A stretch of 64,000 nt of DNA, from assembly GCF_022682495.2 (NCBI RefSeq), contig NC_071397.1, positions 31,201,427 to 31,265,426 of the forward strand, read 5' to 3'. How positions within the stretch are numbered: position 1 is the first letter of the stretch; each line of letters begins with the position of its first letter. This document shows positions 10,642-24,270 of this stretch, in pieces. Both the position numbers and the translations under genes were made by a program. Below the pieces are notes generated by a model that saw only the letters and a program-made list of their open reading frames with translations, made no database searches and was not told the DNA's origin. The DNA is from Desmodus rotundus. Taxonomy: Eukaryota > Chordata > Mammalia > Chiroptera > Phyllostomidae.

Positions 10642-11937
10642 ATTTTCATTTACATTAACACTAAAAAACTAGGCATATTTCTAACAAAATATGTACAAGC
10701 TCTATGTGATGCAAACTACAGTTTGGGAGATACCGAGGGAGAACTACATAAGTGGAGAGATATCCCATGTTTGTGGATAGAAAGTCAATATTGTCAAGAT
10801 GTCAGTTCTTCCTGACTTGATCTCTACCTCAAAACCACAACTGCAATCAAAATCCCAGTGAGTTATTTTATGAATATTGAAAAACTGATTGTAAAGTTTA
10901 TGTGGAAAGGCAAAAGACACACAATAGCCAATTCAATATTGAAGGAGAGAACAAAGTCAGAGAGGGCTGACACCATCCAACCTGAAGATTCATTATAAAG
11001 CTACAATAATCAGGACAGTGTGGTATTGGCAAAAGAATAGACAAAAAGAGCAATGGAACAGAATGGAGAGCCCAGGAATAGAGCACCATGAAAACAGTCA
11101 AATGATCTTTGACAAAGGAGCAAGGGCTATACAATGGAGCAAAGATAATCTTTTCAACAAATATATACTGAAACATTGGACGTCCATGTGCAAAAACAGT
11201 GATTTGACACAGACCTACATCTTTTATAAAACACAAAATGAATCTAGATCTAAATATGAAATGCAAAGCAGTAAAACTCCTAGAAAAGATAACATAGGAG
11301 AAAATCTAGGTGACCTTGAGTATAGCAATGACTGTTTAGATAAAACACCACAGCACAATCTATGGGAGAAAGAACTGATAACCTGGATGGCATTATATTC
11401 AAGCCAAATAAGAACCTAGACTGCCTTTAGTAGGTGACTGCATTAATAAACTACGATGCATCCATACAATGGAATGTTATTGAGCACTAAAAAGAAATGA
11501 GATATCAAGCCACGAAAAGACATGGTGGAAACTTAATTGAATATTACTAAGTGAAAGAAGTCCACTTGAAAGGCTACACACTGCATGATTCCAACTACAT
11601 GACATTCTGGAAAAGGCAAAACTATGGAGACGGTAAAAAGGTTGATGGTTTCCGAGAGCACAGGGGGAGTGAGGGATGAATAGCTAGAGCCCAGAGGAAA
11701 TGTAGGGCAGTGAAACAATTCTGTGTGATACCACAGTGGCCGTGTATGGTCATTACACATTAGTCAAAACCCATAAAGCAGTTGTGAACCTTAACTGTGC
11801 TACTGACCTGGGGCAATAATGAAGTGTTAGTGTAGGTCATTGATTGTTAATGAGTGGATGTCAGTGGTGGGGGAGGTTGTGTACTTTGTGCTCATTTTGC
11901 TACACCCTAAAAGTGATCAAGAAAATAAACTTTATTA
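10642..11937 (+). mobile_element. Old LINE-1 ORF2 fragment and 3' UTR, second part
   Basis: This continues the element from 9905. It contains 'acaaaatatgtacaagctct', 'aaaatcccagtgagttat', 'tttatgtggaaaggcaaaag' and 'gacagtgtggtattggcaaa', all typical of the C-terminal half of L1 ORF2. A 3' UTR follows, containing 'tacaatggaatgttattgag', and it ends near 'aagaaaataaactttatta'. It is a degenerate copy with many stops. Confidence 0.8.
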
Positions 11938-12786
11938 GTCACAAAAATCTTCAAGTAACAATGCCATTTATTCTCTGCAGACTAGGGCTTAAAAATTGGA
12001 AACGTCATCAAACGAACCATAGCAAAATTGAAAATAATGACTTTGTGTATACAAAACTACTTCTCATATAAATGGGAAATTTTTTTCATGTTCCTCTTCC
12101 TCTAAATAATGAGCAGACTTAGTTATTATTCGTGGACTATTCACAACTGCAAAATTGCTCTCTAGAGTTACATATCTCAAACTTATTTTATCCCCAAATA
12201 ATTTTTAAATGATGATGTATTGTCAGAACCACAACAGGATCTCATTAATCTGTGAATGTTTCAAATACCTTAAACGTTGAAAATGTCACCATTGTGGGCT
12301 AAAGATACAAAACCAAAAGACGCAACAGGAGCAGAGGGTCGGCGTGCGTCCGTGCCAGTGAATGCCGCCTCTGCTTCAGCATGCTGACCAAACAGCACAG
12401 CCAGGTACTTTCTCTTTCACTTCCTAACGCGCCTGGGAATCTCTAAAACGTTAGGTTTCAGCATGATAATAAAAACGAATGTATAAGTATCATAAACTTC
12501 CTCTTACATTTAAAACTACATCTAAAAGAAAAGATACTGTTAATATTTTTTCATAGAACACTTATTAGCATCTCTAGAAACACTAATATTCTATGGATTA
12601 AGATTTGGAAAATTCTGCACTAGGTGATTAAGCCCCTTCAGAATAAAGGAGGAATATTATATTACAAGTCCCTAAGTGAAAACAAACAATATCTTCTTTC
12701 ATCCTTGCAAACACCGACAGGATGTTAACAGAAGTGTGCTAAGCTATAGTGTCATTCCTATTAATTTTTTAAGCCGCGGCTGAGGA
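11938..12786. other. Intergenic DNA, no gene seen
   Basis: Nothing was recognised. A short CpG-containing patch near 12310-12370 has no coding support. Confidence 0.45.
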
Positions 12787-12990
12787 TAAGTTTATTGATT
12801 TTAGAGCTAGACGAAGAGAGAGAAAGAAAGAGAGAAAAAAAGATCAATGTGAGAGAGAAACATAGATCAGTTGCCTCTGATGTGCACCCCAACTGAGGAG
12901 CTAAGCTAGGCATGTGCCCTGACCAGGAACTGAACCCTCAACCTTCTGGTGTACAGGACGACGCTCCAACCAAATGAGCCACCGGCCAGG
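12787..12990 (-). mobile_element. Ves-type bat SINE, minus strand
   Basis: The reverse strand reads as a Ves SINE. On the + strand its body appears as 'catgtgccctgaccaggaac' and its tRNA-like head as 'aaccaaatgagccaccggcc'. Possible target duplications are tcattccta at 12752 and tcatttcta at 12993. The purine-rich stretch at 12810-12860 is the complement of the TC-rich 3' part. Confidence 0.8.
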
Positions 12991-15900
12991 ACTCATTTCT
13001 ACTCTTAAGAGACACTGGTAGAAACAGTACATATTATATTTCTTCAAAAGCTGTGGGTCTTCTGACACACATGTGCATGCCGAGCATGTTAGGGCTGGCA
13101 GACATTGTCAAAAACCTGTTCCTGAAGATGGAGACACTTTAAGAAATGACGAATATTAAATTCACAAGTCAGCACTCTGTTTGTGTTCTAGTTTGATATA
13201 TGGGGCTCTCACGTTCTCCAATCTCATCAGCCTGTGATTTCCTTCATCCCTCTATGCAATGATGCTGGAAGGAATATTTTCTACATAAAGAAATGAGACA
13301 AGAATGATACTTGATATCTCTACTTCATATCTCTACAGCAGGTGTCATACTATTTATTTTCATCTGTGTTGTATGATCAGTTGACCTAATTAGAAACCTC
13401 AGTTAGTAACAGCAAAAAATCACAAAAGGATTTCTGTACTGTTAGTTTTAGAATGTGTGGATGGTAGGCCAAGCAGACCAGCAAAGAGTATTGTGACCAC
13501 AAACCATTTGTGGTGACAAATATCATTGTGTGATGCAGGTCCATCTGGGCTTTGTGTGTCCCTATCACCTACTGAATTCATTTTCTTCAAACAAAGGTTC
13601 AATCACTGAACGAGGAGGACTAAAAATTTATTTACCCATTGTGTAATAAATGCATGTCCAAACACATTGCACCATATGATTCTGACATAAATATATATTA
13701 TTGGTGTAAAAAATTATGTAAAAGTTACCTGTGAACCAAAAAAATGTTGTAATTTATACTGCACATACAGAAGAAATTAATCTATAAGACAAGTTATTTT
13801 CAAAAGCAAAACAATGACTCAGAAATTTGCTTCACTTTTTTTTTTTTTACAGACATTAGCCTAGTTCAGTTTTTATCTATGGTTTATCATACATTACTGG
13901 GTATTTAAAGATATCGGAACTTAACAATTCAATCCTGCTCCCAATGTCACTTTGCTAAAGAAAAGCACTCAGTAGAGAGCAAGAGGGTAGCTGAGACCAA
14001 ACCATTCTTCACGGCTTCAGTGGGGATGCAGAGAAGGAGCACAGAGTAAAAGCACGGACCACACAACCCGGAGACACTCAGGTGCCTGCTTTACCATCTA
14101 CTGTATAGATCACCTTTTCTTTATCCTGGAATATAAAAATCACACACCCTGTATTTCATGTTTCCAAAGTAAAAACAAATGTGTTTAACCTGAGAATTTT
14201 AAAGGAATGGCTGTGATGGCTCACATTTCAGAAAATATCACAATCTCCTATTATTGAAGAGGCTCAACATGGTCATATGCCTATGTTTATTCTCAAAGTT
14301 CTTCTAAAGTAAGAGGAGTATATGGAACGTGCAGTTTCTATTGTGTAACCTGTCTTGAGAAGGCTGTGTTCAGTTAGTATATCTCATTTTGCGGCAATTT
14401 TCTGACCCTGAAGAAGCAATTAAGGAAGACCTCTTCCTGGCTGCTTTGCTAAATGTTCTTAGTGCCATCTGCTGCGTGCTCCTGGCTACTGTAAAAGGAA
14501 CTACTCTAGTTAACTCGAGTTTATGATTCTAGAAAGAGCTGGCATCGTATTTACCAATTTGCAATCCATGTGTGGAAAGAAAACACACCATAATAGCATT
14601 TTCACATAGAAAAGGCTTTTGTAATTTCTAGATATAATTAACAGTAACAATTAGCTTAGTGATTCTTACACTAAAAATATTTCTTTAATGTACTCTATTT
14701 TCTCTATTTAAAGAGTCTGTGTGTAATAATTCCCTCCGATGCTTATCAGTAGAATCAGCTTCAGCTCTTCTAAAGCGAAGCTATTATTATCTTTCTGCTT
14801 GTTCCTTAGAAAAGTTATACATCTAATGTATTTGAAAACAGCAAAAATAATTTAATGACACTAATAATAAAGTTTACTGGGTGTTCATATTTTTAAGTAA
14901 AGAGTATGTTTTAAGCTAAAACATAAATAGGAAGATGTTAAAAATGAGATTAACCCATTCATTATTCTGAAGAGTTATTTCCAAAGATACATGTTGGTAG
15001 CTAAGCTACTACCTAAGTGGAGACAAAATTCTGCTTGTGGTGGTGATATTATTTTGTGCAACAGAAAAAGTTGCATCTGAGTATTCAACCCTGTGACTCC
15101 TTAACCAATGTTTGGAAACTGTCTGTAATTCTTCTGAGGACTGGTGCCCATCATAGAGCTATATCCCTTGGATACTTTATTTCTTTACTTAGGTTGTCTT
15201 TTTCTGATAAAAAATTCACCACTATAAGATTTGCTGTGTGTTAGGGTGGCTAGCAGTTAAGATCAAGTTCCTGTGTTTCTCCTGGTTCTAGTGTGTTCCC
15301 TTGTTCTAATTCTGAAACTCGTGAATGTCCTCAAAGCTCAGGCAAGCGTGCTGCCCAGAGCAACTCTGTTGTTTAATGGATGCTCTTCCAGCTCCCAGCT
15401 CACCTGGTGGCTCGTTCTTCGGATCACTTGCAAAGGGCTCATTGAGTACAAAATTTCAAGACTTTTCACAGTTTGTTACAAAGCATGCTGAAACATGCTC
15501 TGCTGAGATAATTATATAATTTAATCCTCAACAGTCAATTTTATGACCTAAATATGTGGGTATAAAATGCCCAAACTACTGCCATAGTTTTTTTATCTCT
15601 TAAACTATCTATTACCAACAGCTACAATGTAATAATTCCTTACGCTAGTTTTCTTTTTCGTTCCAGAGAATTATACTTTCCTTTCACCCTGTCTATAGAC
15701 TGTGCCTCATCTAGCAGATAATTAATTCAAGAATCCTATTCCCTGTAGTGTTTCAAGATCGTAGCCTCCTACAAGTACACAAGCCAGTTCCTCAGAATGG
15801 GAAATGAATCAGACAGTGTGATAATGCAGAAGGTGTTTAATTATTTATAAAACAAATCACAGTGGCAAAGTGATAAAGAAGCTACAAACATTAGACTCAA

Positions 15901-18054
15901 TAAAAGACTGGCAGGACAATTATGATCAAAGGTCCTGTAAGCTAGTAACAAATACATTGTAAAAATACTGAGGTTGCCAGGACCCTTGAAAGAAAGTGTC
16001 AGTGCTTATTTCTAAGAGTCAATTGACTAGAGTTGAAAAAAATATTTCCTCGGCACTATTGAAAGTAATGTTTAGATTTTCTTTTTTAGTTACTGAGAAT
16101 AAAGAGTAAACATTATTTTGTGTGCGACACAGACAGAACTTCACCATGGTTAACGCAAGCCCATGTGGACTCCTCCTAGGAATTCTGGGTGCTGACACCC
16201 TACCCTGATTAGAAAAGGAGCACTTCTTTTCCCAGAATGCCTATTTCCTTCTAAGATCTCTTTGTTTGGGGTTGGTAAATAAAACCATGAGGCAGCTCCT
16301 GTGCTCTGTCCTAAATATCCTTTTGCAGTGTTTTAACCAGTTTCCAAGGGTTCATGGTCTCCTAATGCCTCTTCTCTTCGATCCAGGTACTCTGATAACC
16401 CCATTCTCTCCACTCGACAGTGTCTTGCTGAGCTTCCATTCATGGGAGATGCTACATTGTGAGAAACAGCCCTATGGGCAGAATAATACCTTCAAAACAC
16501 CTGCATGTGCACAGCCTACCTGACGGGGGCTGTGCTGGGCCAGACTTCTTATTGATCATGGTTTGTGCTATGCACACGTTATTCAGTATTTTTACTTGAC
16601 ATTATTTAACCCATAAGTATTAAAAAAAAAAAGCAAAGGTGAAACTTCTGTTTTAACCCAAGTCTATTGGGCTCCAAAATATATTCCTTTTTCAGAGAAC
16701 TACACCAATTGTACAAATACCAAGAGAGCTACATACAAATCGGGGTTGGACCGAGGATGTCTTACAGGCTTCTGGCAGTGATCTTATCCTATTCTGTTCA
16801 GACTTGGTTAAGAATTTTAAAAAACAACATTTAGATTATTTTTCTGCCTTTGGGTTGATTTAATTCTTTAAAACTACTGCTTAATTCAGGCACCTGCTTT
16901 TTATCCTGACACAGTTAACGTGTAGTCTAAATCATGGGCTGTGTCACTTAAAAGTATTTTTCTGTTGTCCTGGGTAGGCCCCATTTTAACACTTGGTTCA
17001 GTCTCTCCTGTTCCTGCTCCATTTGTGCCCCTTCTGGACTCACCCACGCCCCCACCCTAACCCCCCACACACCGATTCCTCTCTCAATTTTCTTTTCTGC
17101 CTTTCCGAAGAGGGAGTTCTTAAAACATTTCAGAGAAGACAGAAAAGGTCTAGGAATAAATTCAGTAAAGTAAGTCCTGTGTACAAAAGACAAAACTTTC
17201 AGGAACCTGTCAGGGTAATAAAAGAGAAATTTAGAACTTGCTCTGATGGGAGAATGGAGTTGGGCATTTTTGGAAAACCAACACAGAAGTATACAGAAAA
17301 AAATTGTTTCTGAGAGGGCCCTTTTTAGTGTTGTATCAGGCATAAAATGCCCAATTATCTATCAAGAGAAATGGAAAGGCCCTCCTAAGGCCCTCTCAGA
17401 TTCATCTTTGTTCAGAAGATAAAAATTAAACTGCAGTTCTATCTCCTAACAAGAGCAAACACTCAGCTCTCCCCTGGAGATTTGCAGGAATGAGGCTTGA
17501 GCTCTCAGGAGACAGGTGAGTAATCTCAAATTCCGCTGCGAGCCTGCAGCAGGGTAAACATTCTCTGCCCACTGAACGAACTTAACACTCACATGCCTTG
17601 GGTGAGAATGTCTGCGTATTTTCATCACCTATTTATTGTACTAAATATGACTTTCGGGTGGTATAGTTGCTTTGATTTTCTTCACCCTTCATTTTTCTGA
17701 TTATAATATTCCCTCTATTTTGCTGAGTGAATTGGATCAGGTTAATTTTCCTGGGATTAAGAAGTAGTATATAGTGTAGGAAAATATTCTTTCTGCTTTG
17801 TTTCTTGATAGCACTGTACAATCTCATACAACCACTTAAAGCTTAGTATATCGAAAGGGCATCTGTAATCAGCCTTTGAAAATTACTCATTAAAGGACCT
17901 AAAAACATAAAAGACTGCTTCAAGATGGGCATGGCTATGAAATCCAGCATTTCCTCCCACTCTCATACTGGAAAACACAGAAAAGCCACAAAAATATGAA
18001 ATTTTTTTGTGAAACTAGGAGACAGCTATACTCCAAACTCAAAATACATGCAAG
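12991..18054. other. Intergenic DNA, no gene seen
   Basis: About 5 kb with no supported gene. There is a T run at about 13838-13850. Overlapping reading frames on both strands at about 16948-17343 are short and have no protein-like features. No young repeat was recognised. Some pieces may be old repeats too eroded to name by eye. Confidence 0.45.
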
Positions 18055-19850
18055 ACTGCACTGCCCGTGGTGTATGGGATTTCTGGTTCCTCCACATCCT
18101 CGCCCACACTTGGTATGGTCAGTGTTTTTAACTGTGGGCATTTAAATAGGCATGTAGTTGGTTTTTGTTGTGATCTTAATTTGCATTTACCTAATGACCA
18201 GTGATGTTGAAAATCTTTTCATGTGCTTATTTTCCATCTGAATATCTTTGGTGACAGGTCTGTTAAAAGATTCTGCCAATTTTAAAGACCGACTTGTTTT
18301 TCTTATCATTGTGTTTTGAGAATGCAAATTTTGCTGATCTGTTGGGCGGGCAGTAGGATTGTTACCTTATTGCAATTTTAACCGGCATTTTCATGATTAT
18401 AAATGAAGTCAAGCACTTCTGGGTTTATTGGCCTTTTGGACTCTTTTTAGGGGAAGTGCCTATTCATGCTTTTTGTCCGTTTCTTTCTATTGGATTTTCT
18501 CATTTTTTATTGATTCGTATAAGCTCATTGCATGTTATGGATATGACTCTTTATCTGTTAGTGAATATCTTCTCCCACTCTGCGTCTTGGTGATTTATAG
18601 CACCTTTTGATGAATAAAATTTGTAATTCTAACACAGTTATATTTATTGGTCTTTTCCTTTATGGTCTGTGCTTTTTGTGTCTTATTTGAGAAATATTTC
18701 CCTTTCCAGATATCAAGACTATATTATGCAAACTTATTTCAATAGCTCTTTCATTGTGCCTGTCCCTCTTCAGTGCTTCATCATCCACCCGTGAACCGTG
18801 TAAGACAGGAGTCCACATTTATTTTTCCACATATATACTCAACTACTACGGCACTGTTCATTTAAAAGATGTCATTTTCCACTGCTCTCCACTGCGTCGC
18901 CCAATGTCCATACACGCATGACTCTGCTGCTGGGCTCTTTCTTTTGTCTCATTGGGCGAACTTAATTACTCCACAGCGTCTTCATGTTACTAAGTCTTGA
19001 ATCTGGTTGAGAGATCTGATAACTTATGCTTCACAGACTAACATACTTACCACTTCATTTGCTTTGTATTCCTTGTGCCTCTCAAATCTTTTATCTGGAA
19101 TCATTTTTATCCTATTAAGTACATCCTTTGGAATTTATTTTTAATACAGTTTCGTGGGTGTTGAATACTTCCATTTTTTGTTTATCTGAAGATTTTACCT
19201 TCATTTAAGAGGATAACTTCACTGGCTATTTATCTTAGAGCATTGAAGATACTATTTTACTGACGTTTAACATCCTTGGTCATTGTTGAGGAGTGAGCTG
19301 TCAGTCAAGCTCTTGTTATTTTGGAAGTATTCTAACTTTTCTTACTCCTGTTGTACTTAAGATTTTCTCTTTGCCTCAGGTATTTTGCATTTTCATTATT
19401 GTATGTCAAGGTGTGTGCTTCTACTTTAATTAAGATTTTATTGATCGTTATAGATTCACATACAGAAAAAATAATACAGAGAGATCTCATGTGAGCTTTT
19501 CCTAGTTATCCTCCACATTAAAATTGTGTTAAACTATAGTATAATATCACAATCAGGAAGTTAACATTTATACCATCCTATAATCTTATGCAGATCTTTC
19601 CAGTTTTACTTGTGCTCATTTGTGTGTGTTCAGCTTTATACAGTTTTATTACATGTGGTACTCCGTGTCCCTCAACCCAGTGAAGATGACAGATAGTTCC
19701 AAAACCGTGCGTACCCCTCATGGCGCCTTTTTGTTACCACACCTGTCTCCTCCTCGCAGTCTCCTGAGTCCAGAGAGACGGGCTGCAAAGCTCAACTCCT
19801 CCTCATATTGTTTTAGACCTTCTCACTCCACGTTCTATGCCCCTTAGCAA
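18055..19850 (-). mobile_element. Ancient LINE-1 fragments, minus strand
   Basis: Phrases such as 'ttctggttcctccacatcct', 'gatcttaatttgcatttacc' and 'ttgaaaatcttttcatgtgc' are the reverse complement of mammalian L1 3' ORF2/UTR sequence. Further right, 'gaggagtgagctgtcagtca' and 'aagattttctctttgcctc' resemble old L1 ORF1-side sequence on the same strand. It is a mosaic of eroded pieces, and boundaries inside the block are uncertain. Confidence 0.55.
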
Positions 19851-20476
19851 ATCATTTGCATTTTTCATCTTTTTGTCTTTTTATGCTGCATTTTGGAAGA
19901 TTTACTCTAACCCATCTTTTAGCTCACTAAGTTTCTTTTCAGCTATTTCTCGTTAGTTGTTAGACCTTTTCACTGGGTTCTTGGTTTATAGTTTTAGAGT
20001 GAGAAGACTGACTTGATTTTTCAAATCAGTGTATTTTTCAAAATAATTTTCTACTTCTTAAACTTGTTTTCTTGTAATATTTTTAGCTTATAAGCATAAG
20101 TTGCCTTATATGTCTTTTAATTTAAATATCTGAATTCTTTATGATTTTATTCTGTTATCTACTTTTCTATGTTGGTTCTAATTTATGGTATTTTCTTTCT
20201 TGTATGTCTGATCATTGTATTGAAAAAAGTTAATTGCATAAATAATGTGAGAAATTGCAGAAATCCTCAAAAGAGAATTTTCACTTGCTTTTGCCAGGAG
20301 CTTGGGGAGTTAAGAAAGCATCATCTGCTGAGGCTGCAGGTCCAAGGAAGGGTTTCTTTTCTTCTGGTTCACCCTCTCTCAGAGGGTATAGCTCTTTTCA
20401 AGTGCTGCACTTAGGGAGGAACTGATTTTGAAGTCCATCCTTTGCCCCAGGAGGTTGCCAAAACAGCTCCATCCTG
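19851..20476. other. Intergenic DNA, no gene seen
   Basis: T-rich sequence with no recognised gene. It may continue the old L1 mosaic to its left. Confidence 0.4.
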
Positions 20477-20493
20477 CAGCTCCTTGTTTCTTT
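20477..20493. repeat. Left target-site duplication of the inverted half-L1 copy
   Basis: The 17 bases cagctccttgtttcttt recur without mismatch at 21162-21178 and precisely bracket the rearranged half-L1. Confidence 0.9.
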
Positions 20494-21161
20494 CTTTCTT
20501 TCTTTTTTTTTATGAAGGTATTTGCAAGGCTTTCACTTATTTATTTATTTTAAATATATTTTATTGATTATGCTATTACAGTTGTCCCATTTTCCCCCCT
20601 TCACTCCCCTCCACCCTGTACACCCCTTCCCACCCACACTCCCCCGCTTTAGTTTGTATCCATGGGTCATACATATAAGTTCTTTGGCTTCTACATTTCC
20701 TATACTATTCTTAACCTCCCCCTGTCTGTTTTCCACCTGCCATTTATGTTACTTATTCTGTGTACCTATTCCACCTCTCTCCCCCTCCCACTCCCCTATT
20801 GATAACCCTCCATGTGATCTCCATTTCTGTGGTTCAGTTCCTGTTCTAGTTGTTTGCTTAGTTTCAGCTGATTTCCCAAAAGAGACATTACAGGCAAGAA
20901 GGGGCTGGAGAGAAGTATTCCAAGTCATGAAAGGCAAATACCTACATCCAAGATTGCTCTATGCAGCAAAGCTATCATTTAGAGTGGAAGGGCAGATAAA
21001 GTGCTTCCCAGATAAGGTCACGTTAAAGAAGTTCATCATCACCAAGCCCTTATTATATGAAATGTTAAAGGGAGTTACCTAAGAAAAAGAAGATAAAAAA
21101 TATGAACAGTAAAATGACAGCAAACTCACAGTTATTAACAACCACACCTAAAACAAAAACA
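20494..21161 (-). mobile_element. 5'-truncated, 5'-inverted half-L1 (HAL1-type) insertion
   Basis: The left part (20494 to about 20866) is the element's 3' UTR on the minus strand, starting with a T-rich tail complement and matching 3786 to about 4100. The right part (about 20867 to 21161) is the adjacent upstream segment, the end of ORF1 and the start of the 3' UTR, but on the + strand. The head-to-head join with almost no missing element sequence, inside one perfect 17-bp target duplication, is the classic product of twin priming during target-primed reverse transcription. It shows again that ORF1 is followed directly by the 3' UTR in this family. Confidence 0.85.
20867..21082 (+). pseudogene. 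Half-L1 ORF1 C-terminal fragment
   Basis: The frame reads 'FPKETLQARRGWREVFQVMK', then 'LSFRVEGQIKCFPDKVTLKK', and ends at a TAA at 21080-21082. It corresponds to the C-terminal RNA-binding domain of L1-type ORF1p and aligns with codons 210-273 of the copy at 4194-5015. It lacks the start codon, coiled coil and RRM. An open frame runs into it from the inverted 3' UTR to its left, but that join is an accident of the inversion. Confidence 0.8.
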
Positions 21162-21178
21162 CAGCTCCTTGTTTCTTT
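21162..21178. repeat. Right target-site duplication of the inverted half-L1 copy
   Basis: A perfect copy of the 17-base sequence at 20477-20493. Confidence 0.9.
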
Positions 21179-22599
21179 GGGTAAAAGGCTTTTAGCTTTG
21201 AGCTTAACCCTCTGAATTTTCAGCTTATCCCAGATTTTGGCTAGGTAATTCTTCAGTATCTTGTTAGCTTATCTATGCTCTTAGAAATTTTAAAAACACT
21301 TTATTCAGCTTTTTTTAGGTATTATTCAGGATGCTGAGGGATCACTAAATATTTTTAATTTTTTTGAGAGTTTGAGTCACGTAAATGTAATACCAATTTA
21401 GAAATCACACACACGTGCGTGCACACAGGCACCGTGGAAAGATTCCAAATAGGCACTTGTAGCAGGAGGAAAGTTGGGGAGAATTTTATCACCGCTCTCC
21501 ATGCCCTAATACTCTGTGAAATCAACCACACAACCACGGAGTCTGTGTTTTGTTATTTACTTTTGAGGTTTAAAAAAACGATGTACAGATTGCCAAAACT
21601 TCTTGGCACAAGTACAACTAAAACACAGAATGGAGCGTGGGGGTGAAGGAGAGCAGAATTATTTTCCATATTAATCACATAAGTTCATTTACCAGTGAAA
21701 GTTTCTAAGGCAGCTGAATTTAAAATAATATATCAGGTTTTTTGGGTTTTTTTAGTTTTAAAAACTATGATTTGAATTAGCTAAAAGCAAAGATGATAGC
21801 TGTTATTGTTACATTCAATTTGTCTTCAGTAGCCTGCTTAGTCTGGAAAAGTCAGTAAATGGAGTCTAGGAAGATAAGAGAGTAAGCTTAGCCCGTGATC
21901 TACAATTTATTGAAGGCACATCTCTTAAGGCAGCAGCAACTTCAAATAGCAATGGCTAAGTACCTCTTAAACATGGCTTCTTGAACAACAATTATGCCTT
22001 AAGCAAAGGGGAACAAGATAACACTAATAGGGAGAGACGCCAGGATCCACATACAACTGAAGGGAAGAAAAACAAGAGTGTATGTTTGACAGTGATGTTT
22101 CTGTTTAATATCCTATAAAAGAAAGCAACAAGTGTTGGCAGCTCATGATGTTGACTGGAAAACAGTTATTTTCACATAAAAAGAATCATAATTTAAATTA
22201 AGCAAAAGATGATAAGTAAATCCCACTTAGCACTTTCCATAAGTTCATTCCATTTAACCTTAAAGTATCCCCACCCAACAAATCCACTCAGATCAAGCTG
22301 TGCTTTACTCTCGAGATATTTTAACCCTTCACTTACAGCAATCTTAAGAAAGTCAAGAATGGTAAAGATTTGTGAGCTATCATTACCCTGTTGTTCATTT
22401 CTTCTCCTTACCAAAAATGTCTTAGTCATGCCAGAGAGGGTTTACAATGAAAAAAAGATACTTAAGAACTTGCAACAAAGTTGATTCTTTCGGAATCAGA
22501 TCTACTCTGATAGCTCCTAGAATGTTCTCCGGTAGCATCAATGTCTCAGGGAAATAAACTATTAGGAGATGTTTCTACAGTTATTACATTTATGAATAT
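21179..22599. other. Intergenic DNA, no gene seen
   Basis: No gene or clear repeat was recognised. Two opposite-strand frames around 22193-22484 overlap each other and have no recognisable domain. Confidence 0.45.
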
Positions 22600-24270
22600 G
22601 AGTTTGCCCCACAGCACTTACTGACAATAGTTTTGCAACTGTTTTCACTAAATATTGTATAGATTCAAATATATGAATGAAATGTGTAAAGTACAAAAAC
22701 AGCAATGCAACACTTCAACAAACACACACCCCAGTTTAAGAATCCCTGAATTACTGTCACTCTCTAAGCCTCCAGACTGTTTTCCCAGCACATTCCCTCT
22801 CTATCCCAGGTAACTATAATCCGATTTTCCTGTGTCATTCCTTTTGCTTTTTAAAATTGCTACCAAGTATATTTCTTCTTGCAAACAGTATATTGTTTAT
22901 TCTTCGCGTGGTTTTAGTACTTTATATAAACGAAATTGTCAAGTGTCTTCTTGAATTTAGGTGGTTTTTTTTTTTTTTTGCTCCTTAGAGATTCAGAAAC
23001 ATTGTATGTGGTTGTAATTCATTCATTTTCCAATTGTTTACTATTCCCTTGTACGAATATTCCACAGTTTATTTATTAAGTCTACTATTGGGTTGTTTCC
23101 AGTTTTTTTCCTGTTAACAAACAGTGCTTCTAATAACATCCTTGCATGTGTATGGTTTTTAAATTTTTTTTGAAGTATGGATGGGAGTGGAATTTGTAGG
23201 TCACAGAATTGGTGTATCTCCAACTCAACTGGAAAATATCAAATCATTCTGAAGTGATGGTTCCAATTTTCATGTCCACCAAGAGCACAGAGCAGTCTGG
23301 TGACTCCATAAATTAAGCAAAATGTCATATTCTGACATGAATTAACTTCTTATTATAGTCTTAATTTCCATTCCCCTGTTTCTTAATGAGAGTGAACCTC
23401 ATATATTTTCTGGCTTTTTTTTTCTCTCAGGTGAAATGGCCCTTCATTTTTCCCCCCTTTTTCTCTTTTTGATCCATTTTTTACACTGTTTGTCTTTTTC
23501 CTGTTGATTTTGTGAGATTTCTTTAATATCCTAAACTCTAATATTTGCTCAATTATATACATTGCAAATATCTTCCAATGCTTGTCTGTGTTTATTTAAT
23601 TTATGGATATTTTGAGCTGAAGTTCTTTATTTAAATGTACCAATTAATGCATTTTTGGATCTTGTTTTAGCAGCCTTCATAATGCCGTAAGCATAAAAAT
23701 AATTCTCTATCATTACATCCATTGAAAATTATGTTTGTGCTGGTGTTTAGGCCCAGTTTTATTTTAGCTCATAATTATTTCAACGCTCTTTTTTTAAAAA
23801 TAAGTCCCTTTATCACTATTAATATGAAAGGCCAACTTACCAATTTAGTTTATGTAGTTTCATTCTGTTTCTGGGAATGCTTCTGTTTTGTTGACTGACT
23901 TCATTGTACAGTTTTACAATTAATTCTTTAAAATTTATCTCAGTAAGGCAAAGTTTGCTCTGTTCAGCAGTGTCTTAGCTGTTTTGGATTCTGCTCTTCA
24001 ATGTAAACTGTAGAATCAGTTAGTTTGTTAAGTACCATAACAGATGAAGTACATACAATATATACAATATACACACCATGTGTCTGACCCCCGTTACTCT
24101 TTACCACCTCTTCAGCCCCCTCCTTTCCCTCTGCTCACTGCCATACTGTCATCTGTGTTTTGATTTTTTCTTTGTTCATCTTGTTTGTTCACTTGTTGCT
24201 TTCAGTTTTATATCCCACATGTGAGTGAAATCATATGTACAAACAAAATACATACAAACAAAAATCAAAA
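22600..24270 (-). mobile_element. Ancient LINE-1 fragments, minus strand
   Basis: The + strand shows the complement of old L1 3' sequence: 'gtttactattcccttgtacg', 'cctgttaacaaacagtgctt', 'gagtggaatttgtaggtcac' and, near 24130-24240, 'tgccatactgtcatctgtgt' with 'cccacatgtgagtgaaatc'. Several diverged pieces are nested. No intact frame remains. Confidence 0.6.

Noticed and set aside
11018..11419. A 133-codon + strand frame
   Set aside because: It is a surviving piece of decayed L1 ORF2 C-terminal sequence, part of the element at 10642-11937.
20522..21082. A 186-codon + strand frame that could look like a new gene
   Set aside because: It is a chance fusion of reversed half-L1 3' UTR with a sense ORF1 C-terminus, produced by the 5' inversion.
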